Source: Scalesia atractyloides (Eukaryota; Streptophyta; Magnoliopsida; Asterales; Asteraceae). From it: a stretch of 64,000 bases of DNA. Of this stretch, positions 44,501-56,339 are shown one piece after another (positions within the stretch are counted from its first letter, which is position 1; each line of letters opens with the position of its first letter). A program made the position numbers and the translations under genes. The stretch spans positions 56,984,610 to 57,048,609 of the forward strand of contig CAMTDV010000013.1 in assembly GCA_947069175.1 (NCBI GenBank), written 5' to 3'. A model generated the notes under the pieces. It searched no databases. It saw only the letters and a program-made list of their open reading frames with translations, and had not been told where the DNA came from.

Positions 44501-46042
44501 CTACTTTATTGCCCAAGAGGAGCCGAATAATTTTCACATGGCTCTAAAAGAAAATTGTTGGGTTGAAGCTATGCAAGAGGAACTAGCTCAGTTTAAGAAG
44601 TTGAAGGTTTGAGAGCTAGTTGACCTGCGTGAAGGAGAGAATGAAATAAGCACCAAATGGGTGTTTAAGTGCAAGAAGGACGACTGAGGGATCATGATAA
44701 GGAATAAGGATCGGTTGGTGGTGAAAGGGTTCAATCAGCTAGATGGGATGGATTACAATGAAGTGTTTGCACCAGTAGCAAGGTTGGAGGCAATTCGTTT
44801 GTTCCTAGCTTTTGCTTCATTAAAGGGCTTCAAAGTTTACCAACTTGACATGAAGAGTGCATTTCTTTACGGGAAAGTCCAAGAAGTGGTGTATGTCTCA
44901 CAACCAGATGGGTTTACTAATCTAGATTATCCAGATCTATTCTATCGACTTGATAAGGCATTGTATGGATTGCATCAGGCACCTAGGGCGTGGTATGAGA
45001 CACTGTCAGCACATTTGTTAAAGAATGGTTTTGAAAGAGGTCAGCTTGACAATACACTTCTCATTAAATGGCATCATTTCTGCTGGTACAGGTATACGTA
45101 GATGGCATCATTTTTGGGTCATCTGATGAGAACATGTGTCATGAAATCGAGGAGGTAATGAAGAGCAAGTTCAAAATGGGTGCGATGGGTGAACTATCTT
45201 ACTTTCTCGGTTTATAAGTTGAACAAAAGAAGGATGGGATGTTTATACATCAGACGAAGTTATGTATGACATTTTGTCTCGTTTCAAAAGGGAGGATTGC
45301 GCTACTTTCAATACACCTATCTGTGAGAATCACAATCTTGGTCTAGACCAAGAGAGTGTGGAGGATGTTGATCCAACTCAGTACAGGGCAATGATTGGTT
45401 CTCTGACGTACTTGACTGCTTCAAGACCCGACATCATGTTCGCAGTGTGTCTTTGTGCCAGATATCAAGCGAATCCAAAGGACTCACGCATGAAAGGGGT
45501 GAAGCGCATTCTTCGTTACTTGAAGGGGAAACCTAAACTTGGGTTATGGTATCCAGCTGCTAGTGATTTGAAGTTTGTTGCTTTCACTTATTCGGACTTT
45601 GGAGGATGCAAATCAACAAGAAAGTCTACCACAGGTGGTTGCCAGTTCTTAGGAGGGAGGATCGTGTCATGGCAATGCAAGAAGCAGTCTTACGTGTCTA
45701 CCTCAACGTGTGAAGCTAAATATATTGTTGTGGGCAGCTGTTGCTCTCAAGTTCTCTTGGATCCAATAGCAGATGCGCGATTACAGTTTGAATTTCACTC
45801 GTACTCCTATTGTGATAGACAATAATGCCACTATTTCAATCACCAACAATCCCGTAAAACACAGTCGCACAAAACATGTTGACATTCGTCATCATTTTAT
45901 ACGGGATTGTGCTGAAAAGAAATTGATTGAACTTCATAGAGACGACACACTAGATAACCTTGCAGATCTTTACACAAAAGCTTTTGACAGGGCTCGTTTT
46001 GAACATTTAGTCGAACTCAACGGGATGAGGAATCCTGAATAA
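44501..46042 (+). pseudogene. Copia RT and RNase H (element W)
   Basis: RT: MALKENCWVEAMQEELAQF (44538), STKWVFKCKKDD*GIMIRNK, QLDMKSAFLYGKVQEVVY, WYETLSAHLLKNGF, then VQVYVDGIIFGSS (45086) where the second catalytic Asp is Gly. RNase H: FTYSDFGGCKS, TSTCEAKYIVVGS, IDNNATISITNNPVKHSRTKH, ending LVELNGMRNPE at 46042. Frame changes at about 44685, 45065, 45260 and 45770. The YVDG change alone would abolish polymerase activity. Confidence 0.88.
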
Positions 46043-47440
46043 CCAGTTTTCCATAATAATATTTTGTAAATAATTTGTTGTTTATAAAAAAAATCAAAAC
46101 ATAAAAAATAGAAAATCAAAAATGAGTTTTCATTGTGTGGAAAAGAAGAAATGATAGTACATCAGCAAGTTAGACTGTCAAACTGAAATAAAAATTAAAG
46201 TGCTTACATGTGATAGCAGCTTCATCATATGATGTATCAGTAGGCAAAAGGCATGAAATAATCAGCTTACCTTGATGACATAAACGTAACAAACTGTGTA
46301 TGAGTGGGTAACATATTAGTGGCATATGGTTTTATAACCTTAAATCTTTCATTGATAGATTGCCAAAATATGAGGTTTTAGGTCTTTATATCGTTATTTC
46401 ATCCGGGGTATCAAGGTTGTCCTTCTACTGCATCCAGATATATGCTGACCTAGGCACAACTAGGATATCTTAAAAGAGATAAAATTCCAAATACCAGAAA
46501 ATGAAGAAGCTCTCCTAGAGAGTCATTCAAATGTGCAAATTGCATCAATCGTACCAAAATTTGGTATTAGCCCTAACCCTCGTTGGATATTGGTCTATTT
46601 GCTGTACGGAAGTACTGACCTGATCACCAATTATTTAACGTTGTAAATCAAAAAGGATGAATTTCGGTATACTCACCTACTACGAAGAATCTTTGTGCAT
46701 ACCTTGTATATCGGTCTATTTGCTGTACGGAAGTACTAACCTGAAGTGGGACACACTAGTATATCGGTATAAACTTGCCTTCACATATCACTAGGTAATG
46801 GTACTTGAAATGTTCATGTATTTTTGTTTAAGTGGATAAACAATACTGGTAATCGTCTTGAACTGTTTGTCATGAAAATTACATATTGAATTATCTAATG
46901 GTGTGAAAACAGTTTGATGTTGCTGATATGATCTTCTTCCCGGTGATTCTCACAAAAACAGAGTGTTTCTTATTTCGTTATTTATTTGCTTTTAGAAAAT
47001 ATAAAAATCCAAAAGATTTTATTTTCTTGTAAATTCTTAATGTATGGAATGGGGTTTTTCATGGAGGAGTTGTTACCGATAGGGGGAGACGGTATTAGAA
47101 GATGAGTTCAAAATTTTAAAATCTTGCAAGTTCAGTGTGCTTAAAATTTGAAGTGTGTGGTTGAGTAAAGAAGTGCTTAATCTGTGATACAGTTTTATCA
47201 TCTCTTGAATAATAATAATTTGTTAACGGTGGTTGAAAAATTCTTATGGTTTCTCGAGATGTTTGTTTTAGTATACAGATGGTAGCAGTGTGTTGTTGAG
47301 AAGTTTGGCCAAGAGGAGTTTGATTGGATGCATGATAGAACCTCCTTGTTACATTGCAGACAAAGTTGAAGAATTTGGAGATTGCTATGCAAGTGCTAAA
47401 CTGGAGTTTACTCAAACACTATCGATTTAAAGGATTTAGA
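46043..47440 (+). other. Post-pol non-coding region of W
   Basis: The inverse of 47540-49000 (V) and of 21620-23014 (Y). Contains ATAGGGGGAGA at 47080-47090. Near 46700 a ~35 bp piece (TCGGTCTATTTGCTGTACGG with AAGTACT) is duplicated, replacing the G-rich block seen in the others. The match to Y ends at about 47440 within GATTTAGA, before the place of the 3' LTR. No LTR is present. Confidence 0.75.
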
Positions 47441-47444
47441 GACC

Positions 47445-47539
47445 TAAAATTTGTATAGCTGCTTTATTGCCCAAGAGGAGCCAAAGAATGTTCACATGGC
47501 TCTAAAAGAAAATTGTTGGGTTGAAGCTATGCAAGAGGA
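47445..47539 (+). other. Stray RT fragment at the W/V junction
   Basis: Matches W 44490-44583 (TTGTATAGCT, TTTATTGCCCAAGAGGAGCC, AAATTGTTGGGTTGAAGC), encoding FIAQEEP and the MALKENCWVEAMQE start of RT, with a few differences. It sits between the non-coding tails of two oppositely oriented elements, so it looks like filler copied during a rearrangement. Confidence 0.8.
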
Positions 47540-49000
47540 TCCAATCACCTTAAAAGCTTCAGCTTTAAAAGCTTCTATCAGCAACTGACTACCCCTAAGC
47601 TGATGTATCCAATCACCAAATCTTCTAAATTGTTAGCGTTTGAGTAAACTCCAGTTTATTCCTTGCATAGAAATCTTCAAAAAACTCTTCAACTTTGTCT
47701 GCAATGTAGAAAGGAGGTTCTACCATGCATCCAAGCAAACTCCTCATCACTAAACAACTCAGCAACATACCGCTACAATTTGTATACTATAAAACAAACA
47801 TCTCGAGAAACCATAAGAATTTTTCAGCACAAGTTAAAAAAATTATTATTATTCAAGAGATAGTAAAACTGTATCATAGATTAAGCACATCTCAATTCAA
47901 ACCACATACTTAAAATTTTAAACACATTGATCCTGCAAGATCTTAGAATTTTGAACTCATCTTCTAACACTGTCTCCCCCTATCGGTAAGAACTCCTCCA
48001 TAAAAAACCAAATTCGTACATTAAGAATTTAGAAGAAAATGAAATCTTTTTGGATTTTTATATTTTCTGAAAGCAAATAAATAACGAAATAATAAACACT
48101 TTGTTTTTGTGAGATTCACCGTTAAGAAGATCATATCAGCAACATCAAACTGTTTTCACACTATTTGATAATTCTATATGCAATATTCAGGAAAAACAGT
48201 TCAAGACGATTACCAGTATTATTTATCCACTCAAACAAAATATATGATCCTTTCAAGAAAACAATACCTAGTGATCTGTTTAGATAATTTATACTGATAT
48301 AATAGTCTGTCCCACTTCAGGACATACCCCCACAATCAAGGTATGCACAAAAATTTATCGTAGTAGGTGAGTATATCGAAATTCATCCTTTTGAATTACA
48401 ACGTTTGATAATTGCTGATCAGGTCAGTACTTCCGTACAGCAAAGATACCAATATCCAACGAGGGTTAGGGCAAATACCAAATTTTGGTACGAATGATGC
48501 AATTTGCACATTTAAATGACTCTATAGGAGAGCTTCTTCAACATTTGGGATTTTGCATTTTAGCTCTTTTAAGATATCCTGGTTGTACCTAGGTCAGCAT
48601 ATATCTAGATGCAGGAGAAGGACAACCTTGATACCCCGGATAAAATAACGTTATAAAGACCTAAAACCTCAGATTTTGACAATCTATCAATGCAGGATTT
48701 AAGGTTATAAAACAATACGCCACTGATATGTTACCCACTCATACACTGTGTATTATATTTGTATCACAAAGGTAAGTTGATTATTTCATGCTTTTTGCCT
48801 ACTGGAACTTCATACGATGAAACTGCTATCACACTTAAGCAATTTAGTTTTAATATCAGTGTGACAGTATAACTTGCTGATGTACTAGCATTTCTTCTTA
48901 TCCACACAGTGAAAAACTCATTTTTGATTTTCTATTTTTTTATGTTTTTGATTTTTGAAAAACAGTAAATTTATTTACAGAAATGTTTATGGAAAAATGG
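47540..49000 (-). other. Post-pol non-coding region of V
   Basis: Same blocks as Y: a purine tract at 47972-47981 on minus (ATAGGGGGAGA), GTCCCACTTCAGGACATACC (48309) and CCAACGAGGGTTAGGGCAA (48455). The second tract near 47590 is mutated. Ends without a 3' LTR. Confidence 0.75.
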
Positions 49001-49932
49001 TTATTCAGGATTCCTCATCCCGTTGAGTTCGACTAAATGTTCAAAACGAGCCTTGTCAAATGCTTTTGTGCAAAGATCTGCCAGGTTATCAAGTGTGTCG
49101 ACTCGATGCAGTTCAATTAATTTCTTTTCAGCACAATCTCGTATAAAATGATGACGAATGTCAATATGTTTTGTCCGACTGTGTTTTACGGGATTGTTGG
49201 TGATTGAAATAGTGGCATTATTATCTATCATAATAGGAGTACGAGTGAAATTCAAACCGTAATCGCACATCTGCTGTTGGTTTCAGAGAACCTGAGAGCA
49301 ACAGCTACCCGTAGCAATATATTCAGCTTCACACGTCGAGGTAGACACACAAGACTACTTCTTGCATTGCCATGACACGAGCCTCCCTCCTAAGAACTGA
49401 CAACCACCTATGATAGACTTCCTTGTAGATTTGCATCCAATCAGTGAAAGAAACAAACTTCAAATCACTAGCAGCTGGATACCATAACCCAAGTTTAGGT
49501 TTCCCCTTTAAGTAACGAAGAATCCGCTTCACTGCTTTCATGTGGGACTCCTTTGGATTCGCTTGATATCTGGCACAAAGACATACTGCAAACATGATGT
49601 CGGGTCTTGAAGCAGTCAAGTACATTAGAGAAACAATCATTGCCCTGTATTGAGTTGGATCAACACCCTCCACACTCTCATGATATGGACCAAGATTGTG
49701 ATTCTCACAGATAGGTGTATTGAAATTAGCGCAATCTTCCATTTTGAAACGAGACAAAATGTCATACACATACTTCGTCTGATGTATAAACATCCCATCC
49801 TTCTTCCGTTCAACCTGTAAACCCAAAAAGTAGAATAATTCACCCATCGCACTCATCTCAAACTTGTTCTTCATTACCTCCTCGAAATCATGACACATGT
49901 TCTCATCTGATGACCCAAAAATGATGTCATCT
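49001..49932 (-). pseudogene. Copia RT C-terminus and RNase H (element V)
   Basis: From the SINE downward: DDIIFGSSDENMCHDFEEVMKNKFEMSAMGE, TASRPDIMFAVCLCARYQ, YLKGKPKLGLWYPAASDLKF, then a short deletion at the FTDSDFGGCKS Asp motif (about 49440), and the RNase H end IDNNATISITNNPVKHSRTKH and LVELNGMRNPE with the stop at 49001. The YVDD codons are split at 49933 by the SINE. Frame changes near 49330 and 49440. Confidence 0.87.
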
Positions 49933-50113
49933 AAAAAAAGGGGTAAATACACGGTACCCCTGACCGCGGGAGGGTTCTCCCTCCCCAAGCTAGCTTAGCC
50001 CCTTAGCTGCCTGGCGGTTACTACCCAGCAGGATTATTCGGGCCGAGCTGGACTCGAACCCACGTCCTCCCGTTTGGAATGGGTGAGGCTGGCCACTGGG
50101 CTGACACCCCGTG
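49933..50113 (-). mobile_element. tRNA-derived SINE
   Basis: Minus strand: box A TCAGCCCAGTGG (50104-50093) and box B GGTTCGAGTCC (50060-50050), spaced as in a tRNA-type RNA polymerase III promoter, then a ~110 bp body ending TTTACCCC and a T7 run (49939-49933). The whole insert 49933-50174 is flanked by GTCATCT at 49926-49932 and 50175-50181. The 5' side carries an extra ~60 bp (50114-50174). Confidence 0.85.
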
Positions 50114-50129
50114 GTTAATTAACTTTAAT

Positions 50130-50177
50130 GAATGAATAACTTTAATGGTCGATCAAGTAATTTCAGAAGTCAAGGTC
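50130..50177 (+). other. Inverted gag fragment attached to the SINE
   Basis: GAATGAATAACTTTAATGG...TCAAGGTC (48 bp) equals V gag at about 52786-52833 in the opposite orientation. It carries CGATCAAG like V, where W has AAATCAAG, so V itself or a near copy is the donor. Confidence 0.85.
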
Positions 50178-50181
50178 ATCT

Positions 50182-50760
50182 ACGTATACCTATACCGGTA
50201 GAAAGTCTTCCTTCTTCCTTTTGATGAAAAGTGTACTGTCAATCTGACCTCTCTCAAAACCGTTCTTTAACAAATGTGCTGACAGTGTCTCATACCACGC
50301 CCTAGGTGCCTGATGCAATCCATACAATGCCTTATCAAGTCGATGGACTCGATCTGGATAGTCTGGATCAGTAAACCCTTCTGGTTGTGAGACATACACC
50401 ACTTCTTGGACTTTCCCGTAAAGAAACGCACTCTTCAGGTCAAGTTGATAAACTTTGAAGACCTTGAATGAAGCAAAAGCTAGGAACAAACGAATTGCTT
50501 CCAACCTTGCTACTGGTGCAAACACTTCATTGTAGTCAATCCCCTCTTGCTGATTGAACCCTTTCACCACCAACCGATCCTTATTTCTTATTACGATCCC
50601 TCCATCGTCTTTCTTGCACTTAAACACCCTCTAAGTGCCTGTTTCTTTCTCTCCTTCAGGCAAGTCAACTAGCTCCCAAACTTTCAACTTCTTAAACTGA
50701 GCTAGTTCCTCTTGCATAGCTTCAACCCAACAATTGTCTTTTAGAACCATATGAACATTT
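50182..50760 (-). pseudogene. Copia RT N-terminus (element V)
   Basis: NCWVEAMQEELAQFKKLKVWELVDLPEGEK, VFKCKKDDGGIVIRNKDRLVVKGF, YNEVFAPVARLEAIRLFLAF, QLDLKSAFLYGKVQEVVYVSQPEGF and WYETLSAHLLKNGFERGQ, to FLPV*VYV just before the SINE. The first catalytic Asp region (LDLKSAFL) is intact. One stop near 50634 and one at 50193. Confidence 0.87.
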
Positions 50761-51471
50761 TTCGGCTCATCTTCGGCAATAAAGCAGCTATACAAACACT
50801 CATGAATCAACCCAGTCTTCTAAATTGAAGTAAACAAACAGGAACCTTTGAGCACACCTCTTCTTGTCTGAACACTTGTAGCAACATCACCTATGATTTT
50901 TTCAACTGGATGATCTCTGTTTACACGTGTGGTAGCAATGGTGTCAACAACTAGATTATCTCCCAGATTAGATCCAAATTCCCCCTGAATATTAGAATTA
51001 GCAAACGGATTAGTGAAGTCCTCCCCCTGAATAGGTTCAGACTCACTATCACTGGAGTCCTCTAGAGCTGCACTGGAAGAAGTTTCTAGAGTATCCATCA
51101 TCGATATACTCGATCTAGGCATGAAGTCACAATCTCCATCTTCACTGATCACATATTGGACCACTCGTTGATTGTTGAGGTGAATAACTAGTGATTTCCA
51201 TGTTAAACACAACCTCAATTTTACCAGTTTTTAGATTAAAAACCCTTTTATTCGGTGTTCCAGGCATATAGCCTGGAAAGTAACCTTCATCAGCTACCTC
51301 ACCGAATTTTTGCTTATCTTTGTTTCACACAATGGTGCAGGGTAATCCAAATGGTTCAAAGCCTTTTAAGTTTGGTTTTCGGTTAAACAATAGTTCGTGA
51401 TATGCTTTGTTAAATTGTTTAACCGTCAAAACTTTGTTCAGGACATAATAAGCTGTGATCAAAGCTTCTCC
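50761..51471 (-). pseudogene. Integrase C-terminus and acidic linker (element V)
   Basis: 51470-51220 encodes the conserved C-terminal region (LNKVLTVKQFNKAYH, then GYFPGYMPGTPNKR). 51218-50820 is a Ser/Glu/Asp-rich linker (SDSESEPIQGEDFTNPF). About 45 bp present in Y near the FNMEIT/DPPILYDYD part are lost here. Confidence 0.75.
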
Positions 51472-52185
51472 CTAGAAAAGAACTGGAAGCTTTGAATCAG
51501 AGAGCATAGTCCTTGCGGCTTCAATCAACGCCCTGTTTTTCCTCTCAGCGACTCCATTATGTTGAGGTGTATAAGGAGCAGAATATTGATGTTCAATTCC
51601 CTTGAGAAGACAATAAAGATCCAGAATCTGATTCTTGAACTCCGTGCCATTATCACTCCTTATCCTCTTGATCCGTGCATCATGGAAATTTTCCAATTTT
51701 GTAAAAAGATCTATCAGCATCTCCGCTGTCTCATCTTTTGTACCTAAAAAGAAAACCCATGAATACCGTGAGTAATCATTTGTGACAACTAAACAATAGT
51801 ACTTTCCACCTATGCTCCTTACGTTCACCAGACCGAATAGATCCATATGAAGTAATTCATAAGGGGCATCTATGGAATTTACTGTTTTAGACTTGTGAGG
51901 TTTCTTATGTTGTTTTCCCTTTTGACATGGAAGACATTTATCTTCCACGTGAAACCTCTGCACTGGCACCCCTTCCACTAAACCGTTTTTAATAATATAA
52001 TTCATTTTTCTGTAGTGGATGTGCGCCATGCGTCTATGCCACAACAATGACCCAGCCTTAGATGCTTTTGACAGTAAACACGCCACCACATTGGAAGAAT
52101 CCTTAGCACCCATGTCCATGACATAAGTGTCATTTCTCCTTGGTATCCAATCATCTGGTATCACCAAACCAGGTTTCAACACCAA
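51472..52185 (-). pseudogene. Copia integrase core (element V), 237 open codons
   Basis: The longest undamaged integrase in the window: GSLLWHRRMAHIHYRKMNYIIKNG and DKCLPCQKGKQHKKPHKSK (HHCC zinc finger), HMDLFGLVNVRSIGGKYYCL (Asp 1), IRSDNGTEFKNQILDLYCL (Asp 2), TPQHNGVAERKNRALIEAA (Glu). All catalytic residues are present; a stop follows ...KLPVLF at 51472. It joins element DNA to the target, giving the 5 bp duplications seen elsewhere in the window. Confidence 0.9.
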
Positions 52186-52194
52186 TGCTTCAGA

Positions 52195-52490
52195 CTATGT
52201 AAAATGGACCGAGTGACCCTTGTCGCAGACTAGAGATACGCTCATCAGATTGTGCTTCAGCTGCTCAACATAGTTCACTTTATCCAGTGTGATCTTCCCG
52301 TTAGTCACTTTCCGTAGACCTGTAATGTGCCCTCCTTTAACACCTGCAAAATTCATGTATCCATCGTCTATAGTCTCAAAGTCAGTCAACAACCTCGCAT
52401 CCCCCATCATGTGCCTAGAGCAGCGACTATCAACATACCACAAGTTGATAATCCTCCTTAGCAGCTCCTGCACAACCCAACAAAATTAGT
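52195..52490 (-). pseudogene. Copia protease (element V)
   Basis: LWYVDSRCSRHMMGDARLL at about 52440-52390: the catalytic DSG is DSR, so the enzyme would be dead. GGHITGLRKVTNGKITLDKVNYVEQLKHNLMSVS follows as in Y. Confidence 0.87.
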
Positions 52491-55434
52491 TAGATTGGGG
52501 GACCCAAGCCTTAATGGTCTTGGGTCTTCCAGATTCATCAACCACATGAACATCCATCTAGTATCCATCACTCCTAACAGTAGTCTTGGATCTTAGACCT
52601 GTTGATGGAAATGGTTTATGATTTCCATTAGGTCTCTAGTCTTGAGGTTTCCTAACCATGTTTGGACTTTGCGACCTTTGGAAATTATGATTTGGTTCCA
52701 TGAATTTTGATGATTATAATTTCTAAAGCCATCGTTATAAAAATTTTGACTACCAACGTTCTTGTATCGAGTTTGATATTGACCTTGACTTCTGAAATTA
52801 CTTGATCGACCATTAAAGTTATTCATTCGTTGTGAACTACTTCTAGGTCTTTCGTATATGCCTGATGTAGATTCAGGCTAAAATCTTTGATTTCTTTAAA
52901 AACGAGGAACTTGGTGAGTTCCTTTTTCAGCCTTATCTACACCCACAGCAACACTCTGTTGCCTGGTAGCAGATATCCTTGGTGAGTTAACCTTCTTCTC
53001 ACCATCACCACTTTTTGCTGGTGATTTTTCTCTCTGTCTCTCACTTACCTATGCTTCACTCTTTTTGTTAGGACAACGGCAAGCTACATGTCCCTTTTCG
53101 TGACATTTGAAGCACGATTTTCTAGCCGAAGACTTCTTAATTGAAGCCTCTTGCTTAGATTCATCAGGCGATGATGATGACGATGCCTTCGAAGGATCTT
53201 GTTTAGTTTCTGATTTTTCTTTATTTTTATTCTTAGCACACTGCACATTAGACTCTTTTGTAATAATAGTGACCTCTTCAATCATATCACTCCCTTTAAT
53301 AAAATCAACCTTTTTAACAAAACTTTGCTTTTGATTTTTAGGGTCTGTATTCTTTGTGTTCAAAACCTTATCTCCGTTATTATCCTTATTGGCATTCTAA
53401 GAACCATCAACATTACCTGATGTGGAACTGCCAGGTGTAGTTGACACAAAGTCTATATGCTCTTCTCTATCTGGCAAGAAAGAATAGTCATGACCAAGAG
53501 GTGGTGGAACTTCATTCAAACCTTTGAATCCTACACATGTCTTGTCATTACCCTTCTTCAGGCCATTCATCATGTGTTTCATGAAAAAAGATGAATTGAT
53601 TAAATTTCTTTTCAAGTTCACAAATTTTAAGTTGTGCTTCCGACAACTCTTTGCATTTTTCAGAAACCTCTTTTGTTTTCTCACTCATCGTATCATGAGC
53701 TAAATCAATAACTTGAAGTTTTTCATTAACCTTACAGGTTAGAATATTGATTTCTTCTTCATAACCTTTAATTTTCTTCAAGTATAATGACTCATTTCGT
53801 TTTACGAAAAAGTTTAATTCTTTTAGGTTCGAGAGCTCATTTACCAGACTTTGGTTTTGCTTTGTTAATGTATCAACTTCACTTTGCAGTTCACGACATT
53901 TTAAGCAAACAGAACTACCAAAGTTATAATGTACCTCTCCTATTGATTTGCTTAGATCGGCCATGAAAGCAACAAAATCAGCAGCCATATTCTTCTTTAC
54001 AGCATTCTGTTCTCCATCAGCTTTTTCAGCTACCTTCTTTCGCTCTACCTCAGCATCAGCTTTCACTTCTTCATCAGCAACTGGGGCTATCTCATCCATG
54101 AACGCCTGTGAGGTATTGTTATCACTCTCCAGATGAACACTCCAATCCTAAGAACCCTCTCTAGCAGTAGAGATTAGGGCCTTTGATCCAGTGTTGGTTG
54201 GCGTATTCCTGTTGCTTGAACCATTTTTTGGTCGTTGACATTCTCTAGCAAAATGTCCGTAGTTTTGGCAATTATAACACTTCACTTTAGACTTGTCAAA
54301 ACCCACACTCTTTCCAACGAACTTCTTGCCTGTTCTGTTCATGAACCTCTTCACTCGTCTATAGATCATGGCCATCTGCCATTGCAAATCCATCTCCTCT
54401 AGGTCATCAGGGTCGATCTGATCATAATCTTCATCAAACGAGCAGGATCAGATATTCTTCCCTGAATGTAGTTCTTGTAGGAAGCAACAAAAGAAGCAAG
54501 CAATGCCAGATGATCTTCAGCACTTTTGACACTCAGAGGCATAAACCTAGTACTGCTGTTACGATCACTTGATTGTTGTCTCTTGCCCCCGACAAGCCTC
54601 CTGAAGCAGCAACAAAACATATTTCACCCTCAGAATTTGTCATGGTCTGCTCATTTTCACATGAGAGAAACGCAGTTGTAGTGTCACATGACGCATTGTT
54701 GGAAGATGAATGTGTAAGCCTTTATAAATCCCTGGATCTTGAACCTAATCATAACCCGTTTCCTTCTTCTTCATATTGAGCTCATAAGCTCTTAGTTTCC
54801 CAACAACCTCTTCCAAGTCTTTCGTTTCATAATCAGCTTCACCCTTTATCATCAATGTATAAATATCCCACTTAGCAGGTAAAGCATCCAGAAACTTGTC
54901 GTTTATCTCCACATCCGTGTATCCCTCTATGTCATAATTGTCCATTTCTGACATCGGATGATAGTATCTCGTGATATATCTTCAAGGGACTCACTCCTCA
55001 TGCCTTTAAACACAGAAAATTGTTTTTCAGCAGATCAACCTTGTTCTTTTTCACATCAGTATTGCTCTCATATCTCTTCTCCAGGACATCCCACATCTCT
55101 TTCGACGTAGTATAACGCTTGAATTTATGTTGATGCCATCAGGTATTGATATCTTTATAGCAGCTAAGGCTTTCTTCTCAGACATATATATCCTTTTCTC
55201 AGCTTCTGACATGTTCACATAAGCAGTAACCCGTTGTCTGCCCTTAAATTCATGTGTTGGGTTAGCGTACCCATCATGAATACAGATCCACATCCGTGTT
55301 TCCAGGTATTCAATGAACGACTGAAACCTGTCCTTCCATGTAAGATAATTCTCTACTTTAAGCATTTTTGGAGGTTTATTAGTCGTGCCAGCCCCGTGCT
55401 CCATTCTTAATAGTTCATTTAGGTTAGACATATT
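52491..55434 (-). pseudogene. Copia gag, near full length, two zinc knuckles (element V)
   Basis: ATG 55434: MSNMSNLNELLRMEHGAG, capsid part KVENYLTWKDRFQSFIEY, MSEMDNYDIEGYTDVE, ALPAKWDIYTLMIKG; first zinc knuckle CYNCQNYGHFAREC (about 54280-54238); a long coiled coil (about 53990-53590, with LQSEVDTLTKQNQSLVNEL and EEEINILTCKVNEKLQ); the acidic PPPLGHDYSFLPD block; a Ser/Asp run; second zinc knuckle CFKCHEKGHVACRC (about 53115-53073); a basic tail to 52600. At ~980 codons this is long, as in Sireviruses. At least five frame changes. It packages RNA and forms particles. Confidence 0.87.
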
Positions 55435-56280
55435 CGACATATTTATCGATCTGGCTCGTTTAAACTTTTCCCAAATGAGTGGTTACCAAATTATATTGTT
55501 AGACTCGTCTCGACATACGATTCTAATGATGTATATTGTCCGATAATTATTTTTGGATTTTTTTTGTCCTAAAAATGACACGAGCCTAATCGTGCAACCG
55601 GTTTGTTAAGATTGTTTATGGATAAAATTCTATGTCCGGAAACGATAAACTCCGGTTACGTCAGCTTGTTAACTTTCCACCATTTTGTATAGAACCCGGA
55701 ACAGTACCAAATCCGGAACAGTAACTCAGATAGTCAATACAAGATAGAAATCCGGAACAGTAATCCGAATTGCAAATCCGAAATGGTGATTTGGAATAGT
55801 GATCCGAGATGAAATCCAGAATGCACTATTCTGATCCTAAATGGAATCTGTAATAGACTATTCTGGTCCGATATGGAATCCGGAATAGACTATTTTGATC
55901 TGAGATGGAATCCGGAATACACTGCTGATCTGAAATTCAATCCGAGATGGAATCCGAGATAGGCTTTTCTAATCCGAAATGCAACTCTGATGATCCGAAT
56001 TGCACTTTTTTGATCCGAAATGCAAGCTTTCCTGATCCAAATTACAAGTCTGATGATCCATCCAGATTTCTGATCCGAAATTCAAGTCTAAAATCCGAAA
56101 TGCTTCACTTTTGATCCGAGATGCCTTCCTTCAATCCGAAATGCTTGCTGTTAATCCGAAATCCCTGCATAAACCATAAAACAGCCACCAGAACCCTAGA
56201 ACAGCCGTCACAAACTTCAAAACAGCCTCCAAAACGTCCAAAAACCCAACTTTTTCTACTGTTACAATTCTGAACTGAGC
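55435..56280 (-). other. 5' leader of Copia V with clustered repeat
   Basis: No ORF. 55690-56170 is packed with ATCCGAAATGC / GATCCGAGATGGAATCC words (on minus GCATCTCGGATC-like), a bigger and partly different expansion of the motif in the W leader (14585-14900). Within it a ~43 bp unit with GGAATCCGGAATAGACTATT recurs three times (55830-55925). Confidence 0.8.
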
Positions 56281-56299
56281 AAAATCAAGAGCCGAATGC
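56276..56299 (-). other. Degenerate primer-binding site of Copia V
   Basis: On minus GTATTAGAGCATTCGGCTC resembles TGGTATCAGAGC plus the usual Copia leader, with changes at three positions. It abuts the Gypsy LTR start at 56301. Confidence 0.5.
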
Positions 56300-56339
56300 T
56301 CTAATACTGTGACAGCCTGGGATTTACTTTTACCATTCT

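Larger units (their letters stand above)
47540..56299 (-). mobile_element. Copia element V (minus), Sirevirus-like, both LTRs missing
   Basis: From 56299 down: degenerate primer site, leader with clustered repeats, the most complete gag in the window, protease, integrase, RT (split by a SINE), RNase H and post-pol tail to 47540. Same family as W and Y. Tail to tail with W. The 5' LTR is replaced by Gypsy T at 56301. Confidence 0.87.

Noticed and set aside
49933..50113. Functional tRNA gene
   Set aside because: Only boxes A and B are tRNA-like; no cloverleaf with acceptor stem could be drawn, and a SINE body, T-run and target duplication are present.
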